Below, piece after piece: positions 8,647 through 18,800 of a stretch of 64,000 bases of DNA. The DNA comes from Streptomyces sp. NBC_00490 (GTDB taxonomy: Bacteria; Actinomycetota; Actinomycetes; Streptomycetales; Streptomycetaceae): the NCBI RefSeq assembly GCF_036013645.1, contig NZ_CP107869.1, forward strand, positions 6,386,001 through 6,450,000, written 5' to 3'. Below the pieces are notes generated by a model. It had not been told where the DNA came from and made no database searches. It saw only the letters and a list, made by a program, of their open reading frames with translations. Within the stretch, counting starts at the first letter, position 1; each line of letters opens with the position of its first letter. The translations under genes and the position numbers were made by a program.

Positions 8647-10191
8647 ATGGATATGCACACTGTGGTGGTGGGGACGTCCGGGGTGACCGCGTCCGACGTT
8701 CTCGCCGTGGCGCGCGACGGCGCCCGGATCGAGCTCTCCGCCGAGGCGGTCACGGCACTCGCCGCCGCCCGCGAGATCGTGGAGGCGCTGGCCGCCAAGC
8801 CCGACCCCGTCTACGGCGTGAGCACCGGCTTCGGCGCACTGGCCACCCGGCACATCAGCACCGAGCTCCGCGCCCAGCTGCAGCGCAACATCGTCCGCTC
8901 GCACGCCGCCGGCATGGGCCCGCGCGTCGAGCGGGAGGTCGTACGGGCCCTGATGTTCCTGCGGCTGAAGACCGTCTGCTCGGGGCACACCGGTGTCCGT
9001 CCCGAGGTCGCGCAGACCATGGTCGACGTGCTCAACGCCGGGATCACCCCGGTCGTCCACGAGTACGGCTCCCTCGGCTGCTCCGGAGACCTCGCGCCCC
9101 TGTCCCACTGCGCCCTCACGCTCATGGGCGAGGGGGACGCCGAGGGACCCGACGGGGTCCTGCGGCCCGCCGGTGAACTGCTCGCCGCGCACGGCATCGC
9201 CCCCGTCGAGCTGCGGGAGAAGGAGGGCCTCGCCCTTCTCAACGGCACCGACGGCATGCTCGGCATGCTGGTCATGGCACTCGCCGACCTCGACATGCTC
9301 TACAAGTCGGCCGACATCACGGCCGCCCTGTCGATGGAGGGCCTCCTCGGCACCGACAAGGTCCTCGCCCCCGAACTGCACGCCATCCGCCCCCACCCGG
9401 GGCAGGGCGCCAGCGCCGCCAACATGCTGGCCGTGCTGGAGGGTTCGCAGCTCACCGGGCACCACCAGGACGACGCGCCGCGCGTCCAGGACGCCTACTC
9501 GGTGCGCTGCGCCCCGCAGGTCGCGGGCGCCGGGCGGGACACCATGGCCCATGCGCGGCTGGTCGCCGAGCGCGAGCTGGCGTCCGCCGTCGACAACCCC
9601 GTCGTGCTGCCCGACGGACGGGTCGAGTCCAACGGCAACTTCCATGGCGCGCCCGTCGCCTACGTCCTGGACTTCCTGGCCATCGCCGCCGCCGACCTCG
9701 CGTCCATCACCGAGCGGCGTACCGACCGGCTGCTCGACAAGAACCGCAGCCACGGCCTGCCGCCGTTCCTCGCGGACGACGCGGGCGTCGACTCGGGGCT
9801 GATGATCGCCCAGTACACCCAGGCCGCGCTGGTGAGCGAGATGAAGCGGCTGGCCGTGCCGGCGTCGGCGGACTCGATCCCGTCCTCCGCGATGCAGGAG
9901 GACCACGTCTCCATGGGCTGGTCGGCGGCGCGCAAGCTGCGGACGGCCGTCGACAACCTCACCCGGGTCGTCGCCATCGAGCTGTACGCCGCCACGCGCG
10001 CGGTGGAGCTGCGCGAGGGACTGTCCCCGGCGCCGGCCTCGCGGGCGGTCATCGAGGCCGTACGGAAGGCGGGCGTCCAGGGTCCGGGCCCGGACCGGTT
10101 CCTCGCGCCCGACCTGGCCGCGGCGGACGCGTTCGTGCGCAGCGGGCAGCTGGTGGCGGCGGCCGAGACGGTCACCGGACCGCTTCGCTAG
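8647..10191 (+). CDS. hutH: Histidine ammonia-lyase
   Basis: A 514-aa enzyme that removes ammonia from L-histidine to give trans-urocanate, the first step of histidine use. The N-terminal family signature PVYGVSTGFGAL is present. The MIO cofactor site reads GSLGCSGDLAPLSH, with Cys-Ser-Gly where most family members have Ala-Ser-Gly. Further conserved parts are the QDAYSVRC and SNGNFHG segments. The start is ATG 8647 or ATG 8653 (MDMHTVV). Other hut genes are not adjacent, as is usual in Streptomyces where the pathway is scattered. A strong hairpin follows the gene. Confidence 0.95.
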   Translation: MDMHTVVVGTSGVTASDVLAVARDGARIELSAEAVTALAAAREIVEALAAKPDPVYGVSTGFGALATRHISTELRAQLQRNIVRSHAAGMGPRVEREVVRALMFLRLKTVCSGHTGVRPEVAQTMVDVLNAGITPVVHEYGSLGCSGDLAPLSHCALTLMGEGDAEGPDGVLRPAGELLAAHGIAPVELREKEGLALLNGTDGMLGMLVMALADLDMLYKSADITAALSMEGLLGTDKVLAPELHAIRPHPGQGASAANMLAVLEGSQLTGHHQDDAPRVQDAYSVRCAPQVAGAGRDTMAHARLVAERELASAVDNPVVLPDGRVESNGNFHGAPVAYVLDFLAIAAADLASITERRTDRLLDKNRSHGLPPFLADDAGVDSGLMIAQYTQAALVSEMKRLAVPASADSIPSSAMQEDHVSMGWSAARKLRTAVDNLTRVVAIELYAATRAVELREGLSPAPASRAVIEAVRKAGVQGPGPDRFLAPDLAAADAFVRSGQLVAAAETVTGPLR

Positions 10192-10199
10192 AGAGCGTG

Positions 10200-10229
10200 A
10201 AGGGGCCCTGTCGTGCGACAGGGCCCCTT
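10200..10229. terminator. Bidirectional hairpin terminator
   Basis: AGGGGCCCTGTCG pairs with CGACAGGGCCCCT around a short loop, lying between the convergent hutH and lipoprotein genes, so it can end both transcripts. Confidence 0.8.
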
Positions 10230-10239
10230 GCGGCGGTGC

Positions 10240-11040
10240 TTACTTGAGCTTCTTGGCCTGCGCGTCGACGACGGTGCCGTCGATCGGGTACGGCTTGCCG
10301 GTCATCAGCGAGCCGAGGTTGATCGTGTAGTACGTGGCGATGGTGTTGCCGTGCCGGACGACCTCGGCGTGGACGGTACCGGTGTCGGCCGAGCCCTCCA
10401 TCTCGCCCTCGGAGGCGAAGGCGATCGACTCGTCGCCGACGCCCGAGCCCTTCTCCGTGGTGATCTTGGTGAGCTTCTGCTTCTCACCGTCCGCGTTGAC
10501 CGTGAAGCCGCCGGAGCAGCTCGCGACGGCGTCCGAGACGGACTTGAAGGTCTTCGTCGCCCCGTCGCCCTCGTAGGAGGAGAGGCCGACGATCGTCACG
10601 TTGACGCTCATCGCGTCCGTGAGGGTGTCCTCCACCTCGCCCTCCGACAGGTCCTCCACGGACTTGGAGGCGGTGTCGGTGGGGTTCTTCTCCTGAGTGG
10701 CCTGGACGCTGGCCTCCGCGGTCGCGTCGCCGGGCGCCTGGGCCGACATGGCGAAGGCGAGCGGCCGGCACTTCTCGTCGGAGGTCGTGACCTCGTCCTT
10801 GGTCTCCGGAGCCCCGAGGGTCTTGGCGACCTTGTAGCCGTCCAGGTCCCCCTGGGCGAGGATCAGCTTCTTCAGTTCGGCCGCGGTGTACGTCTTCCCG
10901 GCCGGGGCCGACGAGGAGGAATCCGACCCCGTCTCCTTGGCGTCGTCCGAACCCTCGTCCGAACAGCCCGTGATGAGGGCGAGTGACAGCGCGCTCACGG
11001 CGAGCGTGGCGCCTATGCGCGCCCCCGGTGATCTCTTCAT
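10240..11040 (-). CDS. Secreted lipoprotein of unknown function
   Basis: A 266-aa lipoprotein. It has a charged N-terminus (MKRSPGARIG), a hydrophobic stretch, and the lipobox LITGC with the Cys at about residue 26. A Ser/Asp-rich linker and a globular domain follow. The segment ELKKLILAQGDLDGYKV and the C-terminal DAQAKKL recur in weaker form in the lipoprotein at 27550-28257, so the two are paralogues. One Cys pair (KCRPLAF and ASCSGGF) may form a disulfide. It lies downstream of the sortase-anchored protein gene with a 42-nt gap and may share its transcript. Function is unknown. Confidence 0.8.
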   Translation of the reverse strand: MKRSPGARIGATLAVSALSLALITGCSDEGSDDAKETGSDSSSSAPAGKTYTAAELKKLILAQGDLDGYKVAKTLGAPETKDEVTTSDEKCRPLAFAMSAQAPGDATAEASVQATQEKNPTDTASKSVEDLSEGEVEDTLTDAMSVNVTIVGLSSYEGDGATKTFKSVSDAVASCSGGFTVNADGEKQKLTKITTEKGSGVGDESIAFASEGEMEGSADTGTVHAEVVRHGNTIATYYTINLGSLMTGKPYPIDGTVVDAQAKKLK

Positions 11041-11082
11041 GAGCGGACTATGAGGTTTTGGTCAAACGCGCGTCAAGTCGAT

Positions 11083-11382
11083 TCAAAAACCGAGACGTTC
11101 CCGGCGCACCGAATAGACGACGAACCCGGCACCGAGCCCGAGGAAGGCCGTGCCGCCGACGACGTACGGCGTGGTGTCGAAGCTGCCGGTGTCGGCGAGC
11201 CGGGCGCCGTCCTGTGTGTCCTGGTCCTGGGCCGCCTCGGCGGTCGTGGCCCTGGCCTGCTGCGTGACCTGCGTTCTCGCCGGTTCGTCCTGGGACGCGT
11301 TGGCGGAAGGGACGAACCACAGGGCGCCCAGGAGGGTGCCCGCGGCGGTGGCGGTCAGCAACGAACGGCGAGCGGGTGACAC
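11083..11382 (-). CDS. Small LADTG sortase-anchored surface protein
   Basis: A 99-aa protein with a signal peptide (RRSLLTATAAGTLLGALWF, cleavage near ANA-SQ) and a Gln/Asp/Ala-rich mature part of about 35 residues. It ends in a cell-wall sorting signal: LADTG, then the hydrophobic helix YVVGGTAFLGLGAGFVVY and the charged tail RRERLGF. LAxTG is the pattern used by class E sortases in Streptomyces, so the protein is probably cross-linked to peptidoglycan. The mature part is too short and simple to be an enzyme; a spacer or coat role is a guess. GTG start with AGGGG upstream. Confidence 0.8.
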   Translation of the reverse strand: MSPARRSLLTATAAGTLLGALWFVPSANASQDEPARTQVTQQARATTAEAAQDQDTQDGARLADTGSFDTTPYVVGGTAFLGLGAGFVVYSVRRERLGF

Positions 11383-11492
11383 GGAATATCGATCCCCTTG
11401 TGGCGCTGGCGAATTGGCCGTGTGGGGCGATGTTAATGAAAGGGGCGGGTCACAGGAAAGTCACGGGGACGAAGGGCCGTACTCTCCGGGAC

Positions 11493-11846
11493 ATGAGCAC
11501 TTCAGAGACATCACGTTTTGTCCGCCTTCGCGTGGAACTCGTCGTCGAGATCGGCGACGAGGAGGCCGTGACGAGGGCCGCGCTGGAGCGGATCGCCGAC
11601 GATTCCGAGATCCCGGCCGACGAGCAGGCACACGCCGAGAGCGCTGTGACGGAAGACACCGCGGAGGCCCTCGCGTATCTCGTCGATCCGTTCGACCTGG
11701 TCAGCGAGGTGCCAGGGGTCGAACTCGTCCAGGCCTCCTGGTCGAGCGAGCAGACCGACTACGACCCGGATTCGCCGGAGTGGGACCTCGACGAGGATGA
11801 TGTGACCGAGGACGAGGAAGAAGAAGCGACATCGGCGGCCGGCTGA
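11493..11846 (+). CDS. Acidic conserved hypothetical protein
   Basis: A 117-aa acidic protein starting MSTSETSRFVRLRVELVVEI. Its first ~60 residues look like alternating strand and helix (RLRVELVVEIGDEEAVTRAALERIAD). The C-terminus is very acidic (DLDEDDVTEDEEEE) and probably disordered. No signal peptide or membrane segment is seen. It is a single gene between divergent surface-protein genes and the L,D-transpeptidase, followed by a terminator. I do not recognise a function. Confidence 0.7.
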   Translation: MSTSETSRFVRLRVELVVEIGDEEAVTRAALERIADDSEIPADEQAHAESAVTEDTAEALAYLVDPFDLVSEVPGVELVQASWSSEQTDYDPDSPEWDLDEDDVTEDEEEEATSAAG

Positions 11847-11866
11847 GCAGTCTTGGGGAAATCGTG

Positions 11867-11894
11867 ACCCCGGACGGCAACCGCCGTCCGGGGT
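11867..11894 (+). terminator. Hairpin terminator
   Basis: ACCCCGGACGGC pairs with GCCGTCCGGGGT over a 4-nt loop and is followed by a short T-rich stretch, 20 nt after the acidic protein gene. Confidence 0.8.
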
Positions 11895-12067
11895 TTGCTC
11901 GTCTCAGGGGGCGCACGGACCGAGATCCACACCACCCGCCACGGCGGACGTGGTGTGCCCCACACCTTCGAAGAATGTGGAACGGGACGAACCGGTCGTA
12001 GCGTTGAAGATTCATTAACGGGGACTCTCGGGGTTTTGGGGATTCGGCAACGATGGAGAAGCGTGTG

Positions 12068-13315
12068 ATGACGGTCAGTAAGCGGCGCAGGGGCCTGACG
12101 GTCGCGTCCGCACTGCTCGGCGGTGTACTCGTACTGTCGGCCTGCTCCAGCGGCGACGACGATGCCGCCGGCAGCAGCAACGACACCTCGCAGGCCAAGG
12201 CCGACGAGGCGGCGGCCAAGAAGACGTCCGAGGCCGACATCAAGATCACGCCCAAGGACGGTTCGGACAACGCCTCCATCAACAACTCGGCCGCCGTCAC
12301 CGTGAGCAAGGGCACGCTCACGGACGTCTCCATGACGACCGCCGACGGCACCGAGGTGGCGGGCGCGCTGTCCGCCGACAAGACCAGCTGGAAGCCGAGC
12401 GCCCAGCTGGAGCGCTCGACCACCTACAAGCTGGCCGCCGAGGCCAAGGACTCCAACGGGCGCGTGGCCCACGAGAACGCCTCGTTCACCACGGTCTCAC
12501 CGACCAACAGCTTCATAGGCAACTTCACGCCGGAGGACGGTTCCACCGTCGGCGTGGGCATGCCGGTGTCGATCAACTTCGACAAGGCCATCACGAACAA
12601 GTCGGCCGTCCAGAAGGGCATCACCGTCTCCTCGTCCAGCGGCCAGGAGGTCGTCGGGCACTGGTTCAACGCCAACCGCATCGACTTCCGCCCGGACGAC
12701 TACTGGACCGAGAACTCCACCGTCACGCTGAAGCTCGCGCTCGACGGTGTCGAGGGCGCGGACGGTGTCTACGGCGTCCAGCAGAAGACGGTCACCTTCA
12801 AGATCGGCCGCAACCAGATCACGTACGTCGACGCGAAGACCAAGCAGATGAAGGTCACGCAGGACGGCAAGACGGTCAAGACGATCCCGATCTCGGCCGG
12901 CTCCCCGGAGAACAAGACGTACGAAGGCATCATGGTGATGTCCGAGAAGTTCAAGGAGACGCGCATGAACGGCGCGACCGTGGGCTTCACCGACGACGAC
13001 GGCAAGGGCGAGTACGACATCAAGGACGTGCCGCACGCCATCCGCCTCACCAACTCCGGCACCTTCGTGCACGGCAACTACTGGGGCGCGAAGTCCATCT
13101 TCGGCAGCGTGAACACCAGCCACGGCTGCGTCGGCCTCTCGGACACCAAGGGCGCCAACGACAAGGGCACCGCGGGCTACTGGTTCTACAACAACTCGAT
13201 CGTCGGCGACGTCGTGATCGTCCAGAACACCGGCGACAAGACGGTCTCCCCGGACAACGGTCTCAACGGCTGGAACCTCAGCTGGGCCGACTGGAAGGCC
13301 GGCTCGGCCGTCTGA
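12068..13315 (+). CDS. L,D-transpeptidase lipoprotein (YkuD domain)
   Basis: A cell-wall enzyme of ~415 aa that forms 3-3 peptidoglycan cross-links. It has a signal peptide with lipobox LSAC, then two bacterial Ig-like domains (to about residue 260), and a C-terminal YkuD catalytic domain. The catalytic His is in FVHGNYWG and the nucleophile Cys in SHGCVGLSD. This is the architecture of mycobacterial LdtMt2. The ATG at 12068 (or GTG 12065) is preferred over an ATG at 12053 because GGAGAAG lies at a proper distance. A GGAAC at 11979-11983 with CGTAG 14 nt on weakly resembles a sigma-E promoter, which would fit a cell-envelope-stress gene. Confidence 0.9.
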   Translation: MTVSKRRRGLTVASALLGGVLVLSACSSGDDDAAGSSNDTSQAKADEAAAKKTSEADIKITPKDGSDNASINNSAAVTVSKGTLTDVSMTTADGTEVAGALSADKTSWKPSAQLERSTTYKLAAEAKDSNGRVAHENASFTTVSPTNSFIGNFTPEDGSTVGVGMPVSINFDKAITNKSAVQKGITVSSSSGQEVVGHWFNANRIDFRPDDYWTENSTVTLKLALDGVEGADGVYGVQQKTVTFKIGRNQITYVDAKTKQMKVTQDGKTVKTIPISAGSPENKTYEGIMVMSEKFKETRMNGATVGFTDDDGKGEYDIKDVPHAIRLTNSGTFVHGNYWGAKSIFGSVNTSHGCVGLSDTKGANDKGTAGYWFYNNSIVGDVVIVQNTGDKTVSPDNGLNGWNLSWADWKAGSAV

Positions 13316-13338
13316 TCCAGGGTCAGTTCACAGTTTCC

Positions 13339-13365
13339 CGATGCCGCCCCCAGGGGCGGCATCGG
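13339..13365 (+). terminator. Hairpin terminator
   Basis: CGATGCCGCCCC pairs with GGGGCGGCATCG, followed by GTGTTT, shortly after the L,D-transpeptidase stop. Confidence 0.8.
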
Positions 13366-13451
13366 TGTTTCCGGGCCTCACCACAGCCTTCTCATGCATC
13401 TCTTATTTGGGCCTTATCCAGTCATCACGCGCCGTACCTAGCTTGCGGCGC

Positions 13452-14927
13452 ATGTTCTTCACCTACCTGAGGCGCGAACTGCGCCGCCGCAGAAAGGCGG
13501 CCCTCGTCGTCGCCTCCGGGCTCGCGCTCGGTATCGCGCTGGTCATCGTGGTCAACTCCGTGTCCTCGGGCATGGGCAAGGCCCAGGACAAGGTCCTGGA
13601 GTCGCTCTACGGTCTCGGCACCGACATGACGGTCACCAAGGCCGCCCCGGCACAGTCGGGCGACAACGCCCAGCAGCGCCCGCGTTTCCAGTTCGACGCG
13701 CAGGACGGCGACTCCGACGCGGAGCAGAGCAGCGACATCGTCATGCCCCAGGGCTTCCAGACGCTGGCCGCCACCACCGTCACCAAGGTCGGTTCGCAGA
13801 ACGGTGTCGCGGACGCGGTCGGCGGTCTGAGCCTCCAGGTCATCAAGGTCGACGGCCAGTTCACCCGCGGCCAGTTCCAGCAGAACGACAGCGGCGGGCA
13901 GCAGCAGGGCCGCCCCGGTGGGAACGGCGGCGGCACCGGCCAGCCGCAGGGCGAAGTGCGGGGCGGCGGCGCCGACTTCGACGTCAACAACTACTCCGTC
14001 TACGGCACCGACGTCACGCAGTCCGGCGCCGGCCCGCTGACCTCCTCCAAGATCACCAGCGGCCGTACCTTCAAGACGACGGAGACCGACGCCAAGGTCG
14101 CCGTCGTCGACTCGGCCTACGCCAAGGAGAAGGAACTCAAAGTCGGCTCCACGGTCACCATCAAGAAGGTCAAGTTCAAGGTGATCGGCGTCGCGACCGC
14201 GGACAGCGGCGACGCGGCGGCCAACGTGTACATCCCGCTCAAGCAGGCGCAGACGATCAGCGACCAGAAGAACAAGGTCACCACGATCTACGTCAAGGCG
14301 ACGGACTCCCAGCGGATCGACGCCGTCAAGTCGACCATCCAGAAGAACATCTCGGGTACGACCGTGACGACCTCCGCCGACCTCGCGGACACCGTCTCCG
14401 GCTCCCTGTCCACCGCCTCCGACCTCGCCACCAGCGTCGGCAAGTGGCTCTCCATCGCGGTCCTCATCGCCGCGTTCCTGGTCGCCGGTCTGCTGACCTC
14501 CTCGGCGGTCTCCCGCCGGGTCCGTGAGTTCGGCACGCTCAAGGCCCTGGGCTGGCGCTCGGGCCGGGTGACCCGGCAGGTCGTCGGCGAGGCGATGGTC
14601 AACGGGCTGCTCGGCGGCGCGCTGGGGATCGCGCTCGGCCTGGCGGGCGCGTACGTCGTCACGGCCATCAGCCCCACCCTGGAAGCCCAGTTGGGCGGGG
14701 GCACAAACGCCGGTGGCGGTCCCGGCGGAGGCGGCGGCTTCGGCGGCGGCCCCGGCCGCCAGGCCGCGTCCCGGACCCTGGACGTCGCCCTGACGGCCCC
14801 GGTGAGCGTGACGACCGTGGCCATAGCGGTGGGCCTCGCGGTGGCCGGCGGCCTGATCGCGGGCGCGTTCGGCGGCTGGCGCGCGTCACGGCTGCGCCCG
14901 GCGGACGCGCTGCGGCGAGTCGAGTAG
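13452..14927 (+). CDS. MacB/FtsX-family ABC transporter permease
   Basis: A 491-aa permease of the MacB/LolE type. The N-terminal helix lies at residues ~17-40 (ALVVASGLALGIALVIVV). A large outer domain with a Gly/Gln-rich loop follows, then three C-terminal helices of the FtsX fold. The cytosolic loop VRRVREFGTLKALGW-like segment (SRRVREFGTLKALGW) is the family signature. Another Gly-rich insert (residues ~415-440) sits between the last helices. The start ATG 13452 gives the usual MFFTYLRRELRRRRK head. It is followed by its ATPase gene, so the pair should form a mechanotransmission-type exporter; cargo is unknown. Confidence 0.88.
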   Translation: MFFTYLRRELRRRRKAALVVASGLALGIALVIVVNSVSSGMGKAQDKVLESLYGLGTDMTVTKAAPAQSGDNAQQRPRFQFDAQDGDSDAEQSSDIVMPQGFQTLAATTVTKVGSQNGVADAVGGLSLQVIKVDGQFTRGQFQQNDSGGQQQGRPGGNGGGTGQPQGEVRGGGADFDVNNYSVYGTDVTQSGAGPLTSSKITSGRTFKTTETDAKVAVVDSAYAKEKELKVGSTVTIKKVKFKVIGVATADSGDAAANVYIPLKQAQTISDQKNKVTTIYVKATDSQRIDAVKSTIQKNISGTTVTTSADLADTVSGSLSTASDLATSVGKWLSIAVLIAAFLVAGLLTSSAVSRRVREFGTLKALGWRSGRVTRQVVGEAMVNGLLGGALGIALGLAGAYVVTAISPTLEAQLGGGTNAGGGPGGGGGFGGGPGRQAASRTLDVALTAPVSVTTVAIAVGLAVAGGLIAGAFGGWRASRLRPADALRRVE

Positions 14928-14963
14928 CGCGGGGTTCCGCTGGGACTGGCGGGACTTGACCCA

Positions 14964-14994
14964 CCCAGGGGCGCGGGGAACTGCGCGACCAGCC
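14964..14994. repeat. Dispersed intergenic repeat, copy 2
   Basis: This matches 7039-7069 over about 30 nt (CCCAGGGGCGCGGGGAACTG, then CGCGACCAGCC). It sits in the 109-nt gap between the ABC permease and ATPase genes, where it may form part of the untranslated spacer. Confidence 0.7.
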
Positions 14995-15036
14995 ACGACG
15001 CACCCGCAGTCGAACAACACTCAGGAGCCACCCACC

Positions 15037-15720
15037 ATGTACGAACTCAGAAGCGTCACCAAGCGCTACACCCGCGGCAAGGAATCCGTGGACGCCCTCG
15101 CCGGCATCGACCTCACCATCGCCGACGGCGACCGCCTCGTCATCCAGGGCCCCACCGGCGGCGGCAAGTCCACCCTCCTCCAGATGCTCGGCGGCCTGGA
15201 CCGCCCCACGGCGGGCGAGGTCGTCCTCGACGGCACCGACCTGGCCAAGCTCTCCGAGGCCAAACTCACCAGGGTCCGCAGCGAGAACATCGGATTCGTC
15301 TTCCAGTCCTTCAACCTGATCCCCACGCTCACCGCACAGGAGAACGTGGAAACCGCCCTCGTCCCCCTCGGCACGAAGGTGAAGGAGCGCCGCGAACGGG
15401 CCGCCGAGGCACTGAAGTCCGTAGGTCTCGGGGAACGCCTCGGACACCTGCCCGGCGAGATGTCCGGAGGACAGCAGCAGCGCGTCGCAATCGCCCGCGC
15501 CCTCGTCAAGAACCCCAAGGTGCTGCTCGCCGACGAACCCACCGGCAACCTCGACGAGTCGATGCGCGACGAGATCATGGACGTACTCGAACGCATGTGG
15601 AAGGAGCTCGGGCTCACTTTCATCATGGTCACGCATGACTCGGCCCTCGCGAAGAAGGCCCCGCGGATCGCGACCATTCGCAAGGGCAAGATCACGGTGA
15701 AGGAGAACGCGGGCGCCTGA
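15037..15720 (+). CDS. ABC transporter ATP-binding protein (MacB-type)
   Basis: A 227-aa ATPase partner of the preceding permease. Walker A GPTGGGKST, Q-loop FVFQSFNLIPTLTA, signature MSGGQQQRVAIARAL, Walker B VLLADEPTGNLD and the H-loop FIMVTHDSALA are all intact. The family is the LolD/MacB group that drives lipoprotein or peptide export. AGGAG at 15023-15027 supports the ATG at 15037. The gene ends ahead of a strong hairpin. Confidence 0.93.
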   Translation: MYELRSVTKRYTRGKESVDALAGIDLTIADGDRLVIQGPTGGGKSTLLQMLGGLDRPTAGEVVLDGTDLAKLSEAKLTRVRSENIGFVFQSFNLIPTLTAQENVETALVPLGTKVKERRERAAEALKSVGLGERLGHLPGEMSGGQQQRVAIARALVKNPKVLLADEPTGNLDESMRDEIMDVLERMWKELGLTFIMVTHDSALAKKAPRIATIRKGKITVKENAGA

Positions 15721-15778
15721 ATATGAGCAACACGTAACAGTGCCTCCTGTGGGGTTCCTGTCTATTGAGGTGCCTGAT

Positions 15779-15810
15779 CACCCCCCGGCATACTGCGTAT
15801 TCCGGGGGGC
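15779..15810 (+). terminator. Hairpin terminator
   Basis: CCCCCCGG and CCGGGGGG form a stem around a 13-nt loop, about 60 nt after the ABC ATPase stop. Confidence 0.6.
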
Positions 15811-15884
15811 GACGCGCATGCGTACGGGACCACCCCCGGCTGGGTGAACGGGGAATTCACCCGGTTCTTCTGCAAGGGGGAAAC

Positions 15885-18800
15885 TTGCGCAGACAAGTGA
15901 AAAGAGTGTGTGCTGCCACCGTGGCCACGGGAGCAGCGGTCGCCCTCGCGGCGGGCATGACCAGCCCCGCGGCGGCGCAGCCGGAACAGGCGGCGCCCTC
16001 ACCGGCCGCCTCCTCTTCGCTCAAGGCACACCACCGCATCACCCTCATCACGGGTGACCGGGTCTCCGTGACCGCCAAGGGGCAGGTCGTCAGCGTCGAG
16101 CGGGCGGAGGGGCGCGAGCACATACCCTTCCAGATCCGCAAGGCCGACGGGCACACCCTGGTCATCCCCGGCGACGCGGCCCGTCTGGTCACCGCCGGCA
16201 AGCTCGACCAGCGACTGTTCGACATCACCGAGCTCAACAAGTCCGCGACCCGCAAGTCGCAGGCCAAGGGCCTGAAGGTGATCGTCGGCTACAAGGGCGC
16301 CGCCACCGCCGCCAAGGACGACGTCCGCGACGCCGGTACCCTGCGCCAGACCCTCAAGGCGCTGAACGCGGACGCGGTGCAGACCCCGGCCGCCGACGCG
16401 CCCGAGCTCTGGGACGCGGTCACCAACGGCGACAAGACGGCCTCCGGCATCGCGCACGTCTGGCTCGACGGCGTCCGCAAGGCCAGCCTCGACAAGTCCG
16501 TCCCGCAGATCGGCGCTCCCAAGGCGTGGGCCTCGGGTTACGACGGCAAGGGCATCAAGATCGCCGTCCTGGACACCGGCGTCGATGCCACTCACCCGGA
16601 CCTCAAGGACCAGGTGATCGACGCCAAGAACTTCTCCGCGGCCGCCGACGCCACCGACCACTTCGGCCACGGCACGCACGTCGCGTCCATCGCGGCGGGC
16701 ACCGGCGCCAAGTCGGGCGGCAAGCTCAAGGGCGTGGCGCCCGGCGCCAAGATCCTCAGCGGCAAGGTCCTCGACGACTTCGGCGGGGGCGACGACTCCG
16801 GCATCCTCGCCGGCATGGAGTGGGCGGTCGCGCAGGGCGCCGACGTCGTCAACCTCAGCCTCGGCGGCATGGACACCCCGGAGATCGACCCGCTGGAGGC
16901 GGCGGTCAACAAGTTCTCCGCCGAGAAGGGCACGCTCTTCGCCATCTCGGCGGGCAACTCCGGTCCGCAGTCGGTCGGTTCGCCGGGCAGCGCGGATGCC
17001 GCGCTCACCGTCGGCGCCGTCGACGACAAGGACAAGCTGGCCTCGTTCTCCTCCACCGGCCCGCGGATCGGCGACAGTGCCATCAAGCCGGACGTGACCG
17101 CGCCGGGCGTGGACATCACGGCCGCCTCGGCCAAGGGCAGCGTCATCGAGCAGGAGGTCGGCGAGAAGCCGGCCGGCTACCTGACCCTCTCCGGTACGTC
17201 GATGGCTGCCCCGCATGCCGCGGGTGCCGCGGCGATCCTCAAGCAGGAGCACCCGGACTGGACGTACGCCGAACTGAAGGGCGCGCTCGTCGCCTCCACC
17301 AAGGGCGGCAAGTACACCCCGTTCGAGCAGGGTTCGGGCCGGATCCAGGTCGACAAGGCCATCAAGCAGACCGTGATCGCCGAACCGGTGTCGGTGAGCT
17401 TCGGTACGCAGCAGTGGCCGCACACCGACGACAAGCCGGTCCCCAAGAAGCTGACGTACCGCAACCTCGGTGACAAGGACGTCACGCTGACGCTCTCGTC
17501 GAAGGCCACCAACCCCAAGGGCGCGGCGGCTCCGGCGGGCTTCTTCAAGCTCTCCAAGACGAAGGTGACCGTCCCGGCGGGCGGCACGGCCTCCGTCGAC
17601 TTCACCGTCAACACCAAGCTGGGCGGCACGGTCGACGGCGCGTACTCCGCGTACGTGACCGCGACGGGCGGCGGCCAGACGGTCCGTACGGGCGCGGCCG
17701 TGGAGCGTGAGGTGCAGTCGTACGACCTCACCATCAAGCACATCGGCAAGGACGGCCGGCCCACCAAGGACTACGACTCCGTCCTCGTCGGCTACACCGG
17801 CCTGGCCAAGGACCGCGGCTACCGGGTGACGGTCGACGAGTCCGGCACCACGAAGATGCGGCTGCCCAAGGGCGACTACCTGCTGGACGCGTGGATCGCC
17901 AAGGACTGGGTGAACTTCGAGGGCGGTCTCGACTGGGTGGTCCAGCCGAAGCTGAGCATGACCAAGAACCGCTCGGTGACGATCGACGCCCGTAAGACCA
18001 AGGCGTCCGACATCACGGTCCCGGACGCCTCGGCCAAGCCGGTGTCCGCGATGATCAGTTACTTCTACGAGCCAGCGATGCTGCCCATCGGGGTCGGCAT
18101 GGACTCCTTCGAGAACATCCGGATCGCGGCGCTCGGTGCCGATGTCCCCAGCGGTCTGACCCAGACCTGGTTCGGGCAGTGGGCCAAGGGCGCGAACACC
18201 GAGTACGACGTGGCGACCAGTGCCAACGTCAAGCACCTCGTCGGCGACAAGGTCCGGCACTACAAGCAGAGCGAGCTCGCCACGGTCAAGGCCGCCATGG
18301 GTGCCGCGGCGAGTGGCAAGACCGGCGCGATCAGCCCGTGGGGCCTGCTGCCGAACGACTACGTCTTCGGTGCGCCCGTCGAGCAGCCGCTGCCCGGCAC
18401 CCGCACCGTCCACCTGTCCACGGGTGACCACATCAAGTGGGGCCTGGACTTCCTGCAGTACGGGGGAGCCAAGGACCCGGAGGGCCTCTCCATCCCGGAG
18501 GCCGGCTACACCCTGGGTGACCCGCAGACGTTCAAGCCGGGCACCACCTCCACGAAGACCTTCAACACCGCGGTCTTCGGCCCGCACATCAACAAGGCCA
18601 ACGGCGTCTTCCGCGAGGGCAACTACCTCTACGGAGCCATGTCGCTGTTCGCCGACGGTGCCCAGCACTCGGGCTCGTCCGACTTCACCGCGGTGAAGAC
18701 CGAGCTGTACCGCAACGGCACGAAGGTCGGTTCCAACCAGGACCCGCTCTTCGGGGAGACGTTCACGGTTCCCGCCGCCGACGCCGAGTACAAGCTGACG

